Positions 15,691 to 28,603 are shown, counted from the first letter of the stretch. The stretch: 64,000 nt of DNA from Rhodococcus xishaensis (GCF_004011825.1 NZ_RKLO01000002.1:310001-374000), one strand, 5' to 3'. The notes: generated by a model from the letters alone, not told the origin. Numbers and translations: made by a program.

Positions 15691-18363
15691 GTGCAGACCC
15701 ACGAGATCCGTAGGCGCTTCCTCGACCACTTCGTCAAGGCGGGCCACACCGAGGTGCCTAGCGCCTCGCTGATTCTCGACGACCCGAACCTGCTGTTCGT
15801 CAACGCCGGCATGGTCCAGTTCGTTCCGTTCTTCCTCGGCCAGGAAACGCCCCCCTACGACGCGGCTACCAGCGTCCAGAAGTGCGTGCGCACCCTCGAC
15901 ATCGAGAACGTCGGCATCACGACGCGCCACAACACGTTCTTTCAGATGGCTGGTAATTTCTCGTTCGGTGCCTATTTCAAGCGCGAGGCCATCAGGCACG
16001 CGTGGTCGCTGCTGACCAGCAGCGTCGACGACGGCGGCTACGGCTTCGACCCCGAGCGGTTGTGGGTCACCGTCTACCTCGACGACGACGAGGCGCGAGA
16101 ACTCTGGAAGGAAGAGGCCGGCATCCCCGACGAGCGCATCCAGAGCCGGGGCATGGCCGACAACTACTGGTCCATGGGCGTCCCCGGTCCGTGTGGTCCG
16201 TGCTCGGAGATCTACTACGACCGTGGCCCCGAGTACGGCAGGGCAGGCGGACCCGAGGCCGATGAGGACCGCTACCTCGAGATCTGGAACCTCGTGTTCA
16301 TGCAGAACGAGCGCGGCCTGGGGTCCGGCAAGGACAGCTTCGAGATCCTCGGCCCGCTGCCGAAGAAGAACATCGACACCGGGATGGGCGTCGAACGTGT
16401 CGCGTTCCTGCTGCAGGGCGTCGACAACGTGTATGAGACCGACCTGGTTCGCCCCGTCATCACCAGGGCGGAGGAGCTGTCCGGCCGTACCTACGGCACC
16501 GACCACGAGGCCGACGTCCGCTTCCGTGTCATCGCAGACCACGCCCGCACCGCCGTGATGCTCATCGCCGACGGCGTCAATCCCGGCAACGAGGGTCGCG
16601 GCTACGTGCTGCGCCGACTGCTGCGTCGGATCATCCGGTCCGCGAAACTGCTCGGCGCCGAGAAGCCGAGCATGGGTGAGTTCGTCACCGTCGTCAGTGA
16701 CACCATGTCGCCCTCGTATCCCGAGCTGGCGACCGACTTCGAGCGCATCCTGGCTGTCGCCGTAGGTGAGGAGACCGCGTTCCTGCGGACCATCGCGGCC
16801 GGATCGAAGATGTTCGAGGCCGAGGCAGAGCAGGTCAAGGCGGCCGGCAAGAAGGTGTTCGGCGGCAACGAGGCATTCGTATTGCACGACACCTACGGCT
16901 TCCCGATCGACCTGACGCTCGAGATGGCGGCCGAAGCCGGACTCGACGTAGACGAGGACGGCTTCCGCTCCCTCATGGCGGAGCAGCGCAAGCGCGCCAA
17001 GGAGGACGCGCAGGCCCGCAAGCACGCGCACGCCGACCTGAAGGTCTACAAGGAGTTCGTCGACCGCGGTCCCACCGAGTTCACCGGTTTCAACGAACTC
17101 GTCTCCGAGGCACACGTGCTGGCGCTCATCTCCAACGGTGTCCGGGTGCCCACCGCAAAGGCCGGCGAGGACGTGGAGGTGATCCTCGACCGCAGCCCGC
17201 TGTACGCGGAGGCCGGCGGCCAGATCGCCGACCGCGGCACGATCACCGCGTCCGGCCTGCGGGTGCAGGTCAACGACGTGCAGAAGATCGCCAAGAAGGT
17301 GTGGGTGCACAGGGTCACGGTCAACGAAGGCCAGATCACCGAGGGCGACATCGTCCTCGCTCAGGTTGATCCCGGGTGGCGCAGGGGCGCGACCCAGGGC
17401 CACTCGGGCACCCACATGGTGCATGCCGCGCTTCGGCAGGTGCTCGGCCCCAACGCCGTTCAGGCCGGCTCGCTGAACAAGCCGGGTTATCTGCGGTTCG
17501 ACTTCAACTGGCAGGGCCAGCTCTCGGAGTCCCAGAAGCAGGAGATCGAGGCTGTCACCAACGAGGCCGTCGCCGCGAATCATCACGTCAACACCTTCGT
17601 CACCGATCTCACCAAGGCGAAGCAGATGGGCGCGATAGCGCTGTTCGGTGAGAACTACGGCGACGAGGTCCGGGTCGTCGAGATCGGCGGACCGTTCTCG
17701 ATGGAACTGTGTGGCGGAACCCACGTGCAGGCGTCGGCGCAGATCGGGCCGGTCACCTTGCTCGGCGAGTCGTCGGTCGGCTCAGGTGTGCGTCGCGTCG
17801 AGGCGTTCGTCGGTCTCGACTCGTACCGCTATCTGGCAAAGGAGCGTGCGCTGCTCGCCGGTCTCGCGTCGTCGCTCAAGGTGCCTTCGGACGAGGTCCC
17901 CGCCCGCGTCGAGGCACTGGTTGAGCGACTGCGTGCGGCTGAGAAGGAACTCGAAGCCACCAAGGCGGCGGCCGTTCTCGCGTCTGCCGGAACGTACGTC
18001 GACAAGGCCCATCGAATCGGTGACGTGCTGCTCGTCGCCGAGCAGGCTCCTGACGGCGTTGCCGGAAACGATCTGCGCGGCCTGGTCAGTGACGTCCGCG
18101 GCCGCTTCGGCACCCAGCCTGCCGTGGTGGTGCTGCTCGGAAACGCCGACGGAAAGGTGCCGTTCGTCGTAGCGACGACGAAGGCCGCCCAGGATCTCGG
18201 TATCAAGGCCGGTGACCTGGTCTCGAGCTTCGGCCCGCTGATCGGCGGTCGTGGCGGCGGCAAGGCGGACATGGCGCAGGGTTCCGGCTCCGATGTATCG
18301 GGTATCCCCGCGGCCCTCAACGGCGTGCGCGGCCGGGTCGCCGAGTTGACCGGGAACTCCTAG
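15691..18363 (+). CDS. alaS: Alanyl-tRNA synthetase
   Basis: An 890-residue full-length enzyme that charges tRNA-Ala. The N-terminal class II catalytic domain ([21 protein letters not shown]; motif-2-like [20 protein letters not shown]) leads to the editing domain with HSGTHMVH and the CGGTH zinc site, and the C-terminal oligomerisation/C-Ala domain ([14 protein letters not shown]). The start is a GTG at 15691 after GAAGGACAG. It precedes ruvX by only 2 bases, so the two are probably one transcript, as in the Rv2555c-Rv2554c pair. Confidence 0.96.
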   Translation: MQTHEIRRRFLDHFVKAGHTEVPSASLILDDPNLLFVNAGMVQFVPFFLGQETPPYDAATSVQKCVRTLDIENVGITTRHNTFFQMAGNFSFGAYFKREAIRHAWSLLTSSVDDGGYGFDPERLWVTVYLDDDEARELWKEEAGIPDERIQSRGMADNYWSMGVPGPCGPCSEIYYDRGPEYGRAGGPEADEDRYLEIWNLVFMQNERGLGSGKDSFEILGPLPKKNIDTGMGVERVAFLLQGVDNVYETDLVRPVITRAEELSGRTYGTDHEADVRFRVIADHARTAVMLIADGVNPGNEGRGYVLRRLLRRIIRSAKLLGAEKPSMGEFVTVVSDTMSPSYPELATDFERILAVAVGEETAFLRTIAAGSKMFEAEAEQVKAAGKKVFGGNEAFVLHDTYGFPIDLTLEMAAEAGLDVDEDGFRSLMAEQRKRAKEDAQARKHAHADLKVYKEFVDRGPTEFTGFNELVSEAHVLALISNGVRVPTAKAGEDVEVILDRSPLYAEAGGQIADRGTITASGLRVQVNDVQKIAKKVWVHRVTVNEGQITEGDIVLAQVDPGWRRGATQGHSGTHMVHAALRQVLGPNAVQAGSLNKPGYLRFDFNWQGQLSESQKQEIEAVTNEAVAANHHVNTFVTDLTKAKQMGAIALFGENYGDEVRVVEIGGPFSMELCGGTHVQASAQIGPVTLLGESSVGSGVRRVEAFVGLDSYRYLAKERALLAGLASSLKVPSDEVPARVEALVERLRAAEKELEATKAAAVLASAGTYVDKAHRIGDVLLVAEQAPDGVAGNDLRGLVSDVRGRFGTQPAVVVLLGNADGKVPFVVATTKAAQDLGIKAGDLVSSFGPLIGGRGGGKADMAQGSGSDVSGIPAALNGVRGRVAELTGNS

Positions 18364-18365
18364 CG

Positions 18366-18926
18366 GTGCCGTCGGCTGTGTCGGGTCCAACCAGTCCCGA
18401 TCCGTCCGGGCCGGATCGGCCTGGGGTCGAGGATCCCGGTCCGGGACGTCGGATCGGCATCGATGTCGGCAGTGTGCGGATCGGGGTGGCGTCGTCGGAT
18501 CCCAACTGCATCCTCGCGACGCCGGTGGAGACGGTTCCCCGCTCCAAGGAAAGGGGGCCCGATGCGCCGGACATCCGACGCATTGTCGCGCTGGTCGAGG
18601 AGTACGAGGCCGTCGAGGTGATCGTCGGCTTGCCGCAGACCCTGCGCGGCGAACGTGGGAAGGCTGCCGATCTCGCATCCGCCTTCGCACGGCGACTGCA
18701 GCGCAGCATCGACCCGATTCCGGTGCGAATGGCGGACGAGCGACTGACGACGGTCACCGCATCGCGTGCACTGCGCGAGAGCGGGATCCGAGCCAAGGGA
18801 CAACGGCCGATGATCGATCAAGCCGCGGCGGTGGCGATCTTGCAGGGCTGGTTGGACGAGCGGAGCAGAGCGGTGAGCGTGACGGACTTGGAAGGCAGGC
18901 GACGACCCACGGAGGACGGCCTGTGA
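18366..18926 (+). CDS. ruvX: Holliday junction resolvase-like RuvX/YqgF
   Basis: A 186-residue RNase H-fold protein of the YqgF/RuvX family. The first catalytic Asp sits in [13 protein letters not shown] (~37-49), and [16 protein letters not shown] plus the C-terminal [16 protein letters not shown] carry the later acidic sites. YqgF proteins act in 16S rRNA 5' end processing and, in mycobacteria, in Holliday junction resolution. A Pro/Gly-rich N-terminal ~35 residues precede the domain. GTG 18366 lies 2 bases after alaS, and the stop overlaps the mltG start by four bases (GTGA). Confidence 0.92.
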   Translation: MPSAVSGPTSPDPSGPDRPGVEDPGPGRRIGIDVGSVRIGVASSDPNCILATPVETVPRSKERGPDAPDIRRIVALVEEYEAVEVIVGLPQTLRGERGKAADLASAFARRLQRSIDPIPVRMADERLTTVTASRALRESGIRAKGQRPMIDQAAAVAILQGWLDERSRAVSVTDLEGRRRPTEDGL

Positions 18927-20428
18927 GTGATCATCGGAAGCCGACGGGGCGCCGCCACGACGAGTCGACCGCCGGCCGCGCGGGTGATCACCGCTTCTAC
19001 GACCCAACCGGCTACGGCGCCGCGCCGAACCACGGCCACCGGAATAGCCACGGCCACCGGAATAGCCACGGCCACCAACGGAATTCGCCAGAGCATGCCC
19101 GGGGTCGGGGACGACGAGACCACGGTCAAACCGACCACGGCCAAACCGACCAGGGCTATACCGACCAGGGCCGGGGCTGGCAACCGGACTACGACCGGTA
19201 CCCGTACGAGGACCCACGGCGACACGCGCCGCCTCCAGTCGGCGCGCACCCGACCAGCCACCGGGAGGCCCCGCAACCGCCCGTCGCCAGGCGTCGCAAG
19301 CCCAAGCGCCGGGGCCGGATCATCGGGGTTCTTGCCGGTGCGGTCCTCCTCGGAGGCATCGGCGCTGCTGTGTACGACTGGATGACCGAGGTACCCGACT
19401 ACTCCGGGCCCGGCGGTCCCGAGGTTGTCGTCCAGGTACACCCGGGTGATACCGCTGACGACATCGCGGGCGAGATGGTGATCAAGGACGTCGTCAAGAG
19501 TGAGGCCGCGTTCTATCGCGCTGCGCTGCGCAACGACGAGATGAGTTCGGTACGGCCCGGCTTCTATGCGATCGAGACCAAGATCTCTGGTGCGGATGCG
19601 GTGTCGGCACTTGTGTCACCGGAGACACGAGTGGGGGCGGTAGTGATCGCGGAGGGACGCCAGCTGCACGACACACGCGACGTAACGACCGGTGCGGTCA
19701 AGAAGGGCATCTACAGCCTGATCGCCGAGGCCAGCTGTGTGGGACCCGCCGACGAAAAGAAGTGCGTCACCTATGACCAGCTCAACCAGGCCGGAGCGGG
19801 AACCGACCTGGTGGCGCTCGGTGTTCCGGTCTGGGCCCGCCCTCAGGTCGCGAGCGTCCCGGACCGGGACCGCCAACTCGAGGGGTTGATCGCGGCCGGT
19901 AGCTGGAACTTCGATCCGACGCAGCCGCCCACCGAGATCCTGCGCCAGCTCGTGAGTGCGAGTGCCGAGAGCTACGCGACCACCGGCATCGAGACCGCCG
20001 GTGCGAGTGTGGGTCTGAACCCCTATCAGATACTCATCGTCGCCTCGCTCGTCGAACGTGAGGCATTGCCCGCAGACTTCGACAAGGTCGCACGGGTTGT
20101 GCTGAACCGCCTCGCCGTGAACCAGCCCCTGCAGTTCGACTCCACCGTGAACTACTCCCTCGACGAGGTCGAGGTCGCCACCACGGACGCCGACCGCGCT
20201 CGGGTCACGCCGTGGAACACGTACGCCATGCCGGGTCTGCCCGCATCGCCGATCTCCGCGCCGAGCATCAATGCCCTTCGGGCGGCGGAGAACCCGGCTC
20301 CCGGGGACTACCTGTATTTCGTGACCATCGACAAGAACGGCACGACGCTCTTCACGCGCAGCTACGAAGAGCACCTCGCGAACATCGAGCTGGCGCACCG
20401 CAGTGGGATTCTCGACAGTGGAAGGTGA
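18923..20428 (+). CDS. mltG: Endolytic murein transglycosylase MltG (YceG-like)
   Basis: A 501-residue inner-membrane protein. The N-terminal ~130 residues are cytoplasmic, hydrophilic and repetitive (18-base and 15-base tandem units, 19031-19165). A single TM segment follows a basic stretch at ~131-153 ([20 protein letters not shown]). The periplasmic part has a LysM-like region and then the YceG domain with the catalytic Glu in [12 protein letters not shown] and the end [19 protein letters not shown]. It cuts nascent glycan strands and sets their length. GTG 18923 overlaps ruvX. aroE begins on the overlapping GTGA at its stop. Confidence 0.92.
   Translation: MSDHRKPTGRRHDESTAGRAGDHRFYDPTGYGAAPNHGHRNSHGHRNSHGHQRNSPEHARGRGRRDHGQTDHGQTDQGYTDQGRGWQPDYDRYPYEDPRRHAPPPVGAHPTSHREAPQPPVARRRKPKRRGRIIGVLAGAVLLGGIGAAVYDWMTEVPDYSGPGGPEVVVQVHPGDTADDIAGEMVIKDVVKSEAAFYRAALRNDEMSSVRPGFYAIETKISGADAVSALVSPETRVGAVVIAEGRQLHDTRDVTTGAVKKGIYSLIAEASCVGPADEKKCVTYDQLNQAGAGTDLVALGVPVWARPQVASVPDRDRQLEGLIAAGSWNFDPTQPPTEILRQLVSASAESYATTGIETAGASVGLNPYQILIVASLVEREALPADFDKVARVVLNRLAVNQPLQFDSTVNYSLDEVEVATTDADRARVTPWNTYAMPGLPASPISAPSINALRAAENPAPGDYLYFVTIDKNGTTLFTRSYEEHLANIELAHRSGILDSGR
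19031..19165 (+). repeat. Tandem repeats in the cytoplasmic N-terminus of mltG
   Basis: Two units: an 18-base unit (cacggccaccggaatagc) at 19031-19048 and 19049-19066 with a third partial copy, coding HGHRNS; and a 15-base unit at 19121-19165 (three copies) coding [10 protein letters not shown]. Both are multiples of three, so length can vary without breaking the protein. Confidence 0.85.
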
Positions 20429-21246
20429 CCGACGTGTCCGCGCGTAAAGCCGCAGTTCTCGGCAGTCCGATCACGCACTCCAAGTCCCCGCAACTCCACC
20501 TCGCGGCTTACCGGGCGTTGGGGCTGACCGAGTGGACGTACGAGCGCATCGAGTGCACCGGCGAGCAGTTGCCCGGCCTGGTCGCGGGTCTCGGACCCGA
20601 CTGGGTCGGCCTGTCGGTGACGATGCCCGGCAAGGTCGCGGCGCTCGACTTCGCCACCGAGCGCACCGAACGCGCCGTTGCGGTCGGGTCGGCCAACACC
20701 CTCGTACGCATCGACGGCGGATGGCGGGCCGACTGCACCGACGTCGACGGTGTCCGTGGCTCCCTCGTCGATGGTGGCGTCGGCGACCTGTCCGGGAGGT
20801 CGGCGGTGGTGGTCGGGGCCGGTGGGACCGCACGACCCGCGCTGGTAGCCCTTGCCGACCTGGGTGTTTCGTCGGTGACCGTGGTGGCGCGCGACGCCGA
20901 TCGTGCCCGCGCCACGCTCGACTGTGCGGAAGCGGTGGGGCTGGCCGTGCGACACGTGACGTTCGACAACGATCGGCTCGGTGCGCTCTGTGTGGGGTCC
21001 GCGGTGCTGGTCAGCACCATTCCGGCAGCGGGTGCCGCGCCCTACGCCGAGGCGCTCGGCGGCGCCCCGTTCGTTCTCGACGCCATCTACGACCCGTGGC
21101 CGACGCCTCTTGCCGAATCGGTCGAGCGCTCAGGCGGCACGGTCGTGGGGGGACTGGCGATGCTGCTCAATCAGGCGTACGGGCAGGTGGAGCAGTTCAC
21201 AGGGATGCCCGCGCCGCGAAAGGCGATGGCGGCGGCCCTCGGCTAG
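20425..21246 (+). CDS. aroE: Shikimate dehydrogenase
   Basis: A 273-residue enzyme reducing 3-dehydroshikimate to shikimate, step 4 of the shikimate pathway. The substrate site SPITHSKSPQLH is near the start. The catalytic Lys lies in TMPGKVAALDF, followed by GSANTLVR and the NADP site VVVGAGGTARPAL. The C-terminal GGLAMLLNQAYGQVEQFTG is conserved. GTG 20425 overlaps the mltG stop (GTGA); GTG 20434 is an alternative. It heads the aroE-aroC-aroK-aroB-aroQ run. Confidence 0.93.
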   Translation: MTDVSARKAAVLGSPITHSKSPQLHLAAYRALGLTEWTYERIECTGEQLPGLVAGLGPDWVGLSVTMPGKVAALDFATERTERAVAVGSANTLVRIDGGWRADCTDVDGVRGSLVDGGVGDLSGRSAVVVGAGGTARPALVALADLGVSSVTVVARDADRARATLDCAEAVGLAVRHVTFDNDRLGALCVGSAVLVSTIPAAGAAPYAEALGGAPFVLDAIYDPWPTPLAESVERSGGTVVGGLAMLLNQAYGQVEQFTGMPAPRKAMAAALG

Positions 21247-21372
21247 AGCGGGGCGACTGGATCGGGGCGACGACGGTGGTGGCCCCGTGGCGCCTGAGAC
21301 GACGGCCGACGCGACGGCCGGGGGGTGGCCCGCTGTCGAGGCGGAGGCCACCGACGTGGAAAGATGCTGCAT

Positions 21373-22560
21373 GTGTTGCGCTGGATAACTGCTGGAGAGT
21401 CCCATGGTCCCGCCCTCGTTTCCATGCTCGAGGGGATGGTCGCCGGCGTCGAGGTGACGTCGGACGATATCTCGACGCAACTTGCGCGCCGACGCCTCGG
21501 CTACGGTCGCGGTGCCCGCATGAAGTTCGAGGCCGACAAGGTCACGATCATCGGTGGCGTCCGGCACGGCCGCACCTTGGGTGGTCCGGTCGCGATCGAG
21601 GTCGGCAACACCGAATGGCCCAAGTGGGAGACCATCATGTCCGCCGACCCGGTGGACGAAGACGAATTGGCCGGCCAGGCACGCAACGCGCCGCTCACCC
21701 GGCCCCGTCCCGGCCACGCGGACTACTCGGGCATGCTCAAATACGGCTTCGACGACGCCCGCCCGGTCCTCGAGCGTGCGAGCGCTCGCGAGACGGCGGC
21801 CCGCGTGGCGGCCGGCACGGTGGCCCGCCAGTTCCTGCGCCAGCTCTTCGGCGTCGAGGTCCTCTCACACGTCATCTCCATCGGAGCCTCCGATCCGTAC
21901 GTCGGTCCTGGCCCGCTCGCCGGTGATCTCGAGGCGATCGACGCCAGCCCGGTGCGAGCGTTCGACGAAGCGGCCGAATCCTCGATGATCGCCGAGATCG
22001 AGGCAGCCAAGAAGGACGGCGACACGCTCGGTGGTGTCGTCGAGGTGGTCGTACACGGACTGCCGGTGGGCCTCGGTTCGTTCGTCAGCGGCCCCGACCG
22101 TCTCGATTCCCGTCTGGCGGCGGCCCTCATGGGTATCCAGGCGATCAAGGGCGTCGAGGTCGGCGACGGCTTCGAGACTGCGCGGCGCCGCGGCAGCGCT
22201 GCCCACGACGAGATGCGTCCCGGCCCTGATGGGGTCCTGCGGTCGACCAACCGCGCCGGCGGCCTCGAGGGCGGCATGACCAACGGTGAGGCGCTGCGTG
22301 TTCGAGCGGCAATGAAGCCGATCTCGACAGTCCCGCGCGCCCTGTCGACCGTCGACATGGCGACCGGCGAGGAAGCTGTCGCGATCCATCAGCGCTCCGA
22401 TGTGTGCGCGGTCCCGGCCGCAGGGGTTGTCGCCGAGGCGATGGTCGCGCTCGTGGTCGCACAGGCCGCGCTCGACAAGTTCGGCGGCGACTCGATCGCC
22501 GAGACCCGCTCGAACTTCCAGCGCTATGTCGACGGCATAGCCGCTCGTCCGCCGCGGTGA
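21373..22560 (+). CDS. aroC: Chorismate synthase
   Basis: A 395-residue FMN-dependent enzyme that makes chorismate from EPSP, the last common step to the aromatic amino acids. It begins [16 protein letters not shown] and contains [32 protein letters not shown] and the C-terminal [18 protein letters not shown], matching the mycobacterial enzyme. I chose GTG 21373 because M. tuberculosis AroC starts [15 protein letters not shown] 21364, three codons earlier, is the alternative. The 126-base gap after aroE holds no gene. Confidence 0.95.
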   Translation: MLRWITAGESHGPALVSMLEGMVAGVEVTSDDISTQLARRRLGYGRGARMKFEADKVTIIGGVRHGRTLGGPVAIEVGNTEWPKWETIMSADPVDEDELAGQARNAPLTRPRPGHADYSGMLKYGFDDARPVLERASARETAARVAAGTVARQFLRQLFGVEVLSHVISIGASDPYVGPGPLAGDLEAIDASPVRAFDEAAESSMIAEIEAAKKDGDTLGGVVEVVVHGLPVGLGSFVSGPDRLDSRLAAALMGIQAIKGVEVGDGFETARRRGSAAHDEMRPGPDGVLRSTNRAGGLEGGMTNGEALRVRAAMKPISTVPRALSTVDMATGEEAVAIHQRSDVCAVPAAGVVAEAMVALVVAQAALDKFGGDSIAETRSNFQRYVDGIAARPPR

Positions 22561-22564
22561 TCGG

Positions 22565-24684
<2,120 letters not shown>

Positions 24685-24703
<19 letters not shown>

Positions 24704-24730
24704 CGGCCGACCTCGCGGAGCGAGGTTGAC
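24685..24730. repeat. Duplicated 20-bp palindromic unit at the end of aroQ
   Basis: CCTCGCGGAGCGAGGCTGAC (24685-24704) and CCTCGCGGAGCGAGGTTGAC (24711-24730) are near-identical, start 26 bases apart, and each carries the hairpin CTCGC-GGA-GCGAG. The first contains the aroQ stop codon. The pair sits between convergent genes, so a bidirectional terminator is likely. Confidence 0.6.
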
Positions 24731-24745
24731 GAAGCCGCCTCGCTC

Positions 24746-25381
24746 CTACTGTTCGGCGCGATCTGCTCCGTCGGGCCGGCGGTCCTTGTCGACCGCCGGG
24801 AACACCTCGGTGTCGGTGTTGTCGGCGTCGCTGGCCTCCTGGGCGCCGGTGTCCGAGTCGTATCCGCTCTGGGAGCCGTGCTCGTACGACCACTCGCTGC
24901 CGGCGTAGGACTCGGCGGCGGCGTCTTCGAAGTCCTCGCCGGGCACGCCGGACTTGCTTGTCTCGCGCGCGACGAAGAGCCGACCCAGAGTGATCGCAAT
25001 CGTCGCCGGGACGAAGACCACGAGAACAGTGAACGCCGCTGCCGAGGTCAACTCGAAGAACAGTCCGCCGTTGGTTACCGGGATGTCGAGCACGAGCTCG
25101 ACGAACCAGGACAGGGCGCCCGCGACGACGCCGGTGACGAACGCGGCCTTGAGCCACATCATCGTCAGGTCTGCGCCGTCGTCCGGGTCGGGGTAGGCGC
25201 GACGGTCGCGGATGCCGTCGAGCCCTGCCCAGGCAATCGCTGCGAGGATCACGAGGATCAGCGCGAACCACCGCATGATGCTGCCCTGTTGCGGCCACTG
25301 TGTCACCGCGGCACCGAGAAAGGTGCGCACCACCACGTGTACCAATGCGAGACCGAGACCCCGTACGACCCACCCATTCAT
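24746..25381 (-). CDS. B-4DMT family transporter-like membrane protein (Rv2536-like)
   Basis: A 211-residue protein with four predicted TM segments (for example GSIMRWFALILVILAAIAWA and AAAFTVLVVFVPATIAITLG) and a long acidic cytoplasmic C-terminus. It occupies the same place between aroQ and pepQ as the Rv2536 membrane protein of M. tuberculosis, and the B-4DMT name is from memory of the family annotation. The substrate is unknown. ATG 25381 starts MNGWVVRGLGLAL. It is the only gene on the minus strand in this otherwise plus-strand run. Confidence 0.8.
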   Translation of the reverse strand: MNGWVVRGLGLALVHVVVRTFLGAAVTQWPQQGSIMRWFALILVILAAIAWAGLDGIRDRRAYPDPDDGADLTMMWLKAAFVTGVVAGALSWFVELVLDIPVTNGGLFFELTSAAAFTVLVVFVPATIAITLGRLFVARETSKSGVPGEDFEDAAAESYAGSEWSYEHGSQSGYDSDTGAQEASDADNTDTEVFPAVDKDRRPDGADRAEQ

Positions 25382-25526
25382 GTGGCACAGCGTAGCCAGC
25401 TGGATTTGGAGTCTGTGTCCTAACCCACACGAACCAGCCCGAGCGGTCTACGACACCTATTGGTGCGTGCATTCGACACGGTGCCCTCGGCGTGCCGTCG
25501 CGGGAGGTCAACGGTAGTTTCGAGGC

Positions 25527-26645
25527 ATGTCGATCGACCCGGTGACCGCTCCGACCTCCGCACGCCGCTCGAGGTTGCGCGAGGTGTTGCGCGACCGCGA
25601 ACTCGATGCCCTGCTGGTCACCGACCTGCTCAACATCCGCTATCTCACCGGATTCACCGGATCGAACGCGGCGCTACTGGTCTCCGCCGCTGACCGGGCC
25701 GACGCCGAGGACCACACCGTCATCTGCACCGACGGGCGATATCTGGTCCAGGTGGCAGAACAGGTGCCGGACCTACGTGCCGAGATCGCGCGGGCCACTG
25801 GGCCGAAGCTGTTGGAACTCGCGCTCGATTGGAGTCTCGGCAAGCTCGGGTTCGAGAGCCATGTCGTGACTGTCGACCAGCACACCGCGTGGTCCGACGC
25901 CACGGACGGAATTGTGTTCGAGAGGGCGCCCCACATCGTCGAGGAGTTGCGCGAGGTCAAGGACGAGAGCGAGATCAAGCTGCTGCGGCGTGCGTGCGCC
26001 GTCGCTGATCGCGCTCTCGCGGACCTTGTCCAGCGCGGCGGGCTACGACCCGGGCGCACCGAGCGCGAGGTCGGCCGGGAACTCGAATCGTTGATGCTCG
26101 ATCACGGTGCGGACGGTATTTCTTTCGAGACGATCGTTGCCGCCGGGCCGAACTCCGCGATTCCGCACCACCGACCGACCGGAGCGGTCCTGCAGTCCGG
26201 CGACTTCGTCAAGCTGGACTTCGGTGCCCAGGTAGGGGGCTACCACTCCGACATGACGCGCACATACGTCCTGGAGCGGGCGTCGTCGTGGCAGCGAGAC
26301 CTCTACGAACTGGTCGCTCGGGCACAGGCAGCCGGCTGTGCAGCCTTGGCGCCGGGCGTCGACGTCGGATCCGTGGATGCGTCGGCGCGATCGGTCATCG
26401 ACGACGCCGGCTACGGCGACCTGTTCCTGCACGGACTTGGCCATGGGGTCGGTCTGGAGATCCACGAAGCGCCGGGGATCGGCAAGCTGGGCACCGGTAC
26501 ACTGCTACGCGGTGCGGTGGTGACCGTCGAACCGGGTGTGTATCTCTCCGGACGCGGTGGCGTCAGGATCGAGGACACGCTCGTCGTTCGTGAGCAGGAG
26601 CCCGAACTCCTCACTCTCACCAGCAAGGACCTCGCAATCGTCTGA
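25527..26645 (+). CDS. pepQ: M24B-family Xaa-Pro peptidase
   Basis: A 372-residue metallopeptidase. The N-terminal creatinase-like domain ([13 protein letters not shown]) is followed by the pita-bread catalytic domain with [20 protein letters not shown] (Asp metal ligands), [14 protein letters not shown] (His) and EPGVY and IEDTL (Glu). It hydrolyses an X-Pro bond in small peptides. ATG 25527 starts [10 protein letters not shown]. It is followed 17 bases later by efp; the same order occurs as Rv2535c-Rv2534c. Confidence 0.92.
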   Translation: MSIDPVTAPTSARRSRLREVLRDRELDALLVTDLLNIRYLTGFTGSNAALLVSAADRADAEDHTVICTDGRYLVQVAEQVPDLRAEIARATGPKLLELALDWSLGKLGFESHVVTVDQHTAWSDATDGIVFERAPHIVEELREVKDESEIKLLRRACAVADRALADLVQRGGLRPGRTEREVGRELESLMLDHGADGISFETIVAAGPNSAIPHHRPTGAVLQSGDFVKLDFGAQVGGYHSDMTRTYVLERASSWQRDLYELVARAQAAGCAALAPGVDVGSVDASARSVIDDAGYGDLFLHGLGHGVGLEIHEAPGIGKLGTGTLLRGAVVTVEPGVYLSGRGGVRIEDTLVVREQEPELLTLTSKDLAIV

Positions 26646-26662
26646 AGGAGACGCGAAACCAA

Positions 26663-27226
26663 GTGGCAGATACCAGCGATTTCAAGAACGGACTCGTGCT
26701 GAAGATCGACGGTCAGCTTTGGCAGATCCTCGAGTTCCAGCACGTCAAGCCGGGTAAGGGGCCGGCCTTCGTCCGTACGAAGATCAAGAACGTGCTCTCT
26801 GGCAAGACTGTCGACAAAACCTGGAACGCGGGCGTCAAGGTCGAGACTGCCACGGTCGACCGTCGCGACATGACCTACCTGTACCACGACGGCACCGACT
26901 ACATCTTCATGGACGGCGAGACCTACGACCAGATCTCGATCGGCGAAGCCACCGTCGGCGACGGTGCCCGATTCATGCTCGAGAGCATGCAGGTCCAGGT
27001 GGCCACGCATGAGGGCGAGCCGCTGTTCGTCGAGCTTCCGGTCACGGTCGAACTCGAGGTCAAGCACACCGATCCGGGTCTGCAGGGCGACCGCTCCACA
27101 GGCGGGACCAAGCCGGCAACACTCGAGACCGGCGCCGAGATCCAGGTTCCGCTCTTCATCAATATCGGCGACAAGCTCAAGGTCGACTCGCGTGACGGCA
27201 ACTACCTCGGGCGCGTGAATTCCTGA
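26663..27226 (+). CDS. efp: Translation elongation factor P
   Basis: A 187-residue three-domain EF-P that prevents ribosome stalling at polyproline stretches. The loop that enters the peptidyl-transferase centre reads [10 protein letters not shown]. The C-terminal signature [18 protein letters not shown]...[14 protein letters not shown] is intact. GTG 26663 follows AAGGAGAC at 26644-26651. The stop directly abuts the nusB GTG at 27227. Confidence 0.96.
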   Translation: MADTSDFKNGLVLKIDGQLWQILEFQHVKPGKGPAFVRTKIKNVLSGKTVDKTWNAGVKVETATVDRRDMTYLYHDGTDYIFMDGETYDQISIGEATVGDGARFMLESMQVQVATHEGEPLFVELPVTVELEVKHTDPGLQGDRSTGGTKPATLETGAEIQVPLFINIGDKLKVDSRDGNYLGRVNS

Positions 27227-27760
27227 GTGTCGGGTACGCGTAAGAAGCTCGGAGCACGGCACAAGGCCCGCAAGCGGGCCGTCGACTTCCTGTTCGAGGC
27301 CGAGGCGCGCGACGTCGACCCGGTCGAACTCGCCGAGGAGCGAGCCGAGTTGGCCGGGCGCGACGAAACGGTGGCGCCGGTGGCGCACTACACCATGACG
27401 ATCGTCGGGGGAGTGGCCGAGAACCTGGACCGGCTGGACGAGGTGATTGCGTCTCACCTCGAGGATTGGACGCTCGAGCGGCTACCCGCCGTCGACCGGG
27501 CCATCCTGCGAATCGCGGTGTGGGAGCTGTTCCACGCGACCGACGTTCCACCGGTGGTCGCTGTCGACGAGGCCGTCGAGCTCGCGAAGGAACTGTCCAC
27601 CGACGACTCGCCGGGCTTCGTGAACGGCGTACTCGGCCAAGTCGTCCTGGTCGCCCCGCAGGTGCGGGCCGCCGCAGCCGCGACCTCGCAGCGCTCGCGG
27701 TCGGACACCGCCGCTGCAACCGCCGCCGACGCTGCGGGCAGCGAAGATTCCGAGTCCTGA
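27227..27760 (+). CDS. nusB: Transcription antitermination factor NusB
   Basis: A 177-residue helical protein. The N-terminal [19 protein letters not shown] and the C-terminal [20 protein letters not shown] are NusB hallmarks. It binds boxA RNA in rRNA leader transcripts with NusE. An Ala/Thr-rich ~30-residue tail follows the domain. GTG 27227 touches the efp stop. A perfect 15-bp stem terminator follows 8 bases after the stop. Confidence 0.93.
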   Translation: MSGTRKKLGARHKARKRAVDFLFEAEARDVDPVELAEERAELAGRDETVAPVAHYTMTIVGGVAENLDRLDEVIASHLEDWTLERLPAVDRAILRIAVWELFHATDVPPVVAVDEAVELAKELSTDDSPGFVNGVLGQVVLVAPQVRAAAAATSQRSRSDTAAATAADAAGSEDSES

Positions 27761-27768
27761 AGTGCACA

Positions 27769-27801
27769 CTGCCGCCCACCCCGAATCGGGGTGGGCGGCA
27801 G
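27769..27801 (+). terminator. Intrinsic terminator after nusB
   Basis: CTGCCGCCCACCCCG (27769-27783), loop AAT, then CGGGGTGGGCGGCAG (27787-27801): a perfect 15-bp stem with a 3-base loop and no U tract, as is usual in high-GC actinobacteria. It separates nusB from the pyr operon. Confidence 0.85.
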
Positions 27802-27910
27802 CGTGTTCAGGGTGCCTCGCGGCTCTACCTACCCTTGATCGGATGTCACCCCTGATCTGACGCGGAACTGGCTGCTGATAGGCTCGGCCGCGTCAGACAT
27901 CCTTTAAAGA

Positions 27911-27936
27911 TCCGTCCAGAGAGGCGGAGAAGGAGG
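27911..27936 (+). promoter_or_regulatory. PyrR-binding loop next to the pyrR ribosome binding site
   Basis: TCCGTCCAGAGAGGCGGA (27911-27928) forms the TCCG/CGGA stem around UCCAGAGAGGC, a good match to the PyrR binding-loop consensus (UCCNGNGAGGY). The AGGAGG ribosome binding site follows at 27931-27936, with the pyrR start at 27944. PyrR bound to UMP would therefore block translation initiation, as described for mycobacteria. No terminator/antiterminator pair is seen here. Confidence 0.7.
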
Positions 27937-27943
27937 TCGCTGA

Positions 27944-28603
27944 ATGCGTATGCCCGAAGAATCTTCATCCGGTCTTCCTGCAAACGCTCGCGAACTGCTG
28001 TCCCCGGCCGACGTCGGTAGGACCATCGCCCGCATCGCCCACCAGATCATCGAGAAGACCGCGCTCGACGCCGCCGAAGAATCCGCACCGCGCGTCGTTC
28101 TGATCGGCATCCCGACTCGCGGCACCACTCTCGCTGCTCGCCTCGCTGACAAGATCGCCGAATTCACGGGCGTGCGGCCGCCGGTTGGTTCCCTCGACAT
28201 CACGCTCTACCGCGACGACCTGCGGACCAAACCGCACCGGCCACTCGAGCGGACGTCCGTCCCCGAGGGCGGCGTCGACAACGCGCTCGTCGTCCTCGTC
28301 GACGATGTCCTGTTCTCGGGCCGGACGGTCCGCTCCGCACTCGACGCGCTGCGCGACCTCGGCCGTCCACGTGCGGTTCAGCTGGCAGTGCTCGTCGACC
28401 GCGGACATCGTGAGCTGCCACTGCGGGCGGACTACGTGGGCAAGAACGTGCCCACTGCACGCACGGAGGACGTCGCCGTGCTACTCGCCGAGCACGACGG
28501 ACGCGACGGTGTCGTGCTGTCGAGTGGGCCGATTTCCGAGCAGGTCCCCGAGGCCCGTGTTGACACAGAGGAGACCGGGCACACAGAGGAGAACGACAAG
28601 TGA
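27944..28603 (+). CDS. pyrR: Bifunctional pyr operon regulator / uracil phosphoribosyltransferase PyrR
   Basis: A 219-residue PRTase-fold RNA-binding protein. The PRPP loop is [21 protein letters not shown]. It senses uridine nucleotides and binds pyr mRNA; many also show uracil phosphoribosyltransferase activity. The ~25-residue C-terminal tail is acidic ([12 protein letters not shown]) and runs into the GTGA overlap with pyrB. Its own leader carries the PyrR-binding loop, so control of the whole operon is likely at this point. Confidence 0.94.
   Translation: MRMPEESSSGLPANARELLSPADVGRTIARIAHQIIEKTALDAAEESAPRVVLIGIPTRGTTLAARLADKIAEFTGVRPPVGSLDITLYRDDLRTKPHRPLERTSVPEGGVDNALVVLVDDVLFSGRTVRSALDALRDLGRPRAVQLAVLVDRGHRELPLRADYVGKNVPTARTEDVAVLLAEHDGRDGVVLSSGPISEQVPEARVDTEETGHTEENDK

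Noticed and set aside
15541-17724. 727-residue antisense open frame over alaS
   Set aside because: It is the third-position GC shadow of alaS, with no family-like motif.
19031-19165. CRISPR-like repeats in mltG
   Set aside because: The units are 15-18 bases, directly tandem without spacers, in frame, and no cas gene is near.
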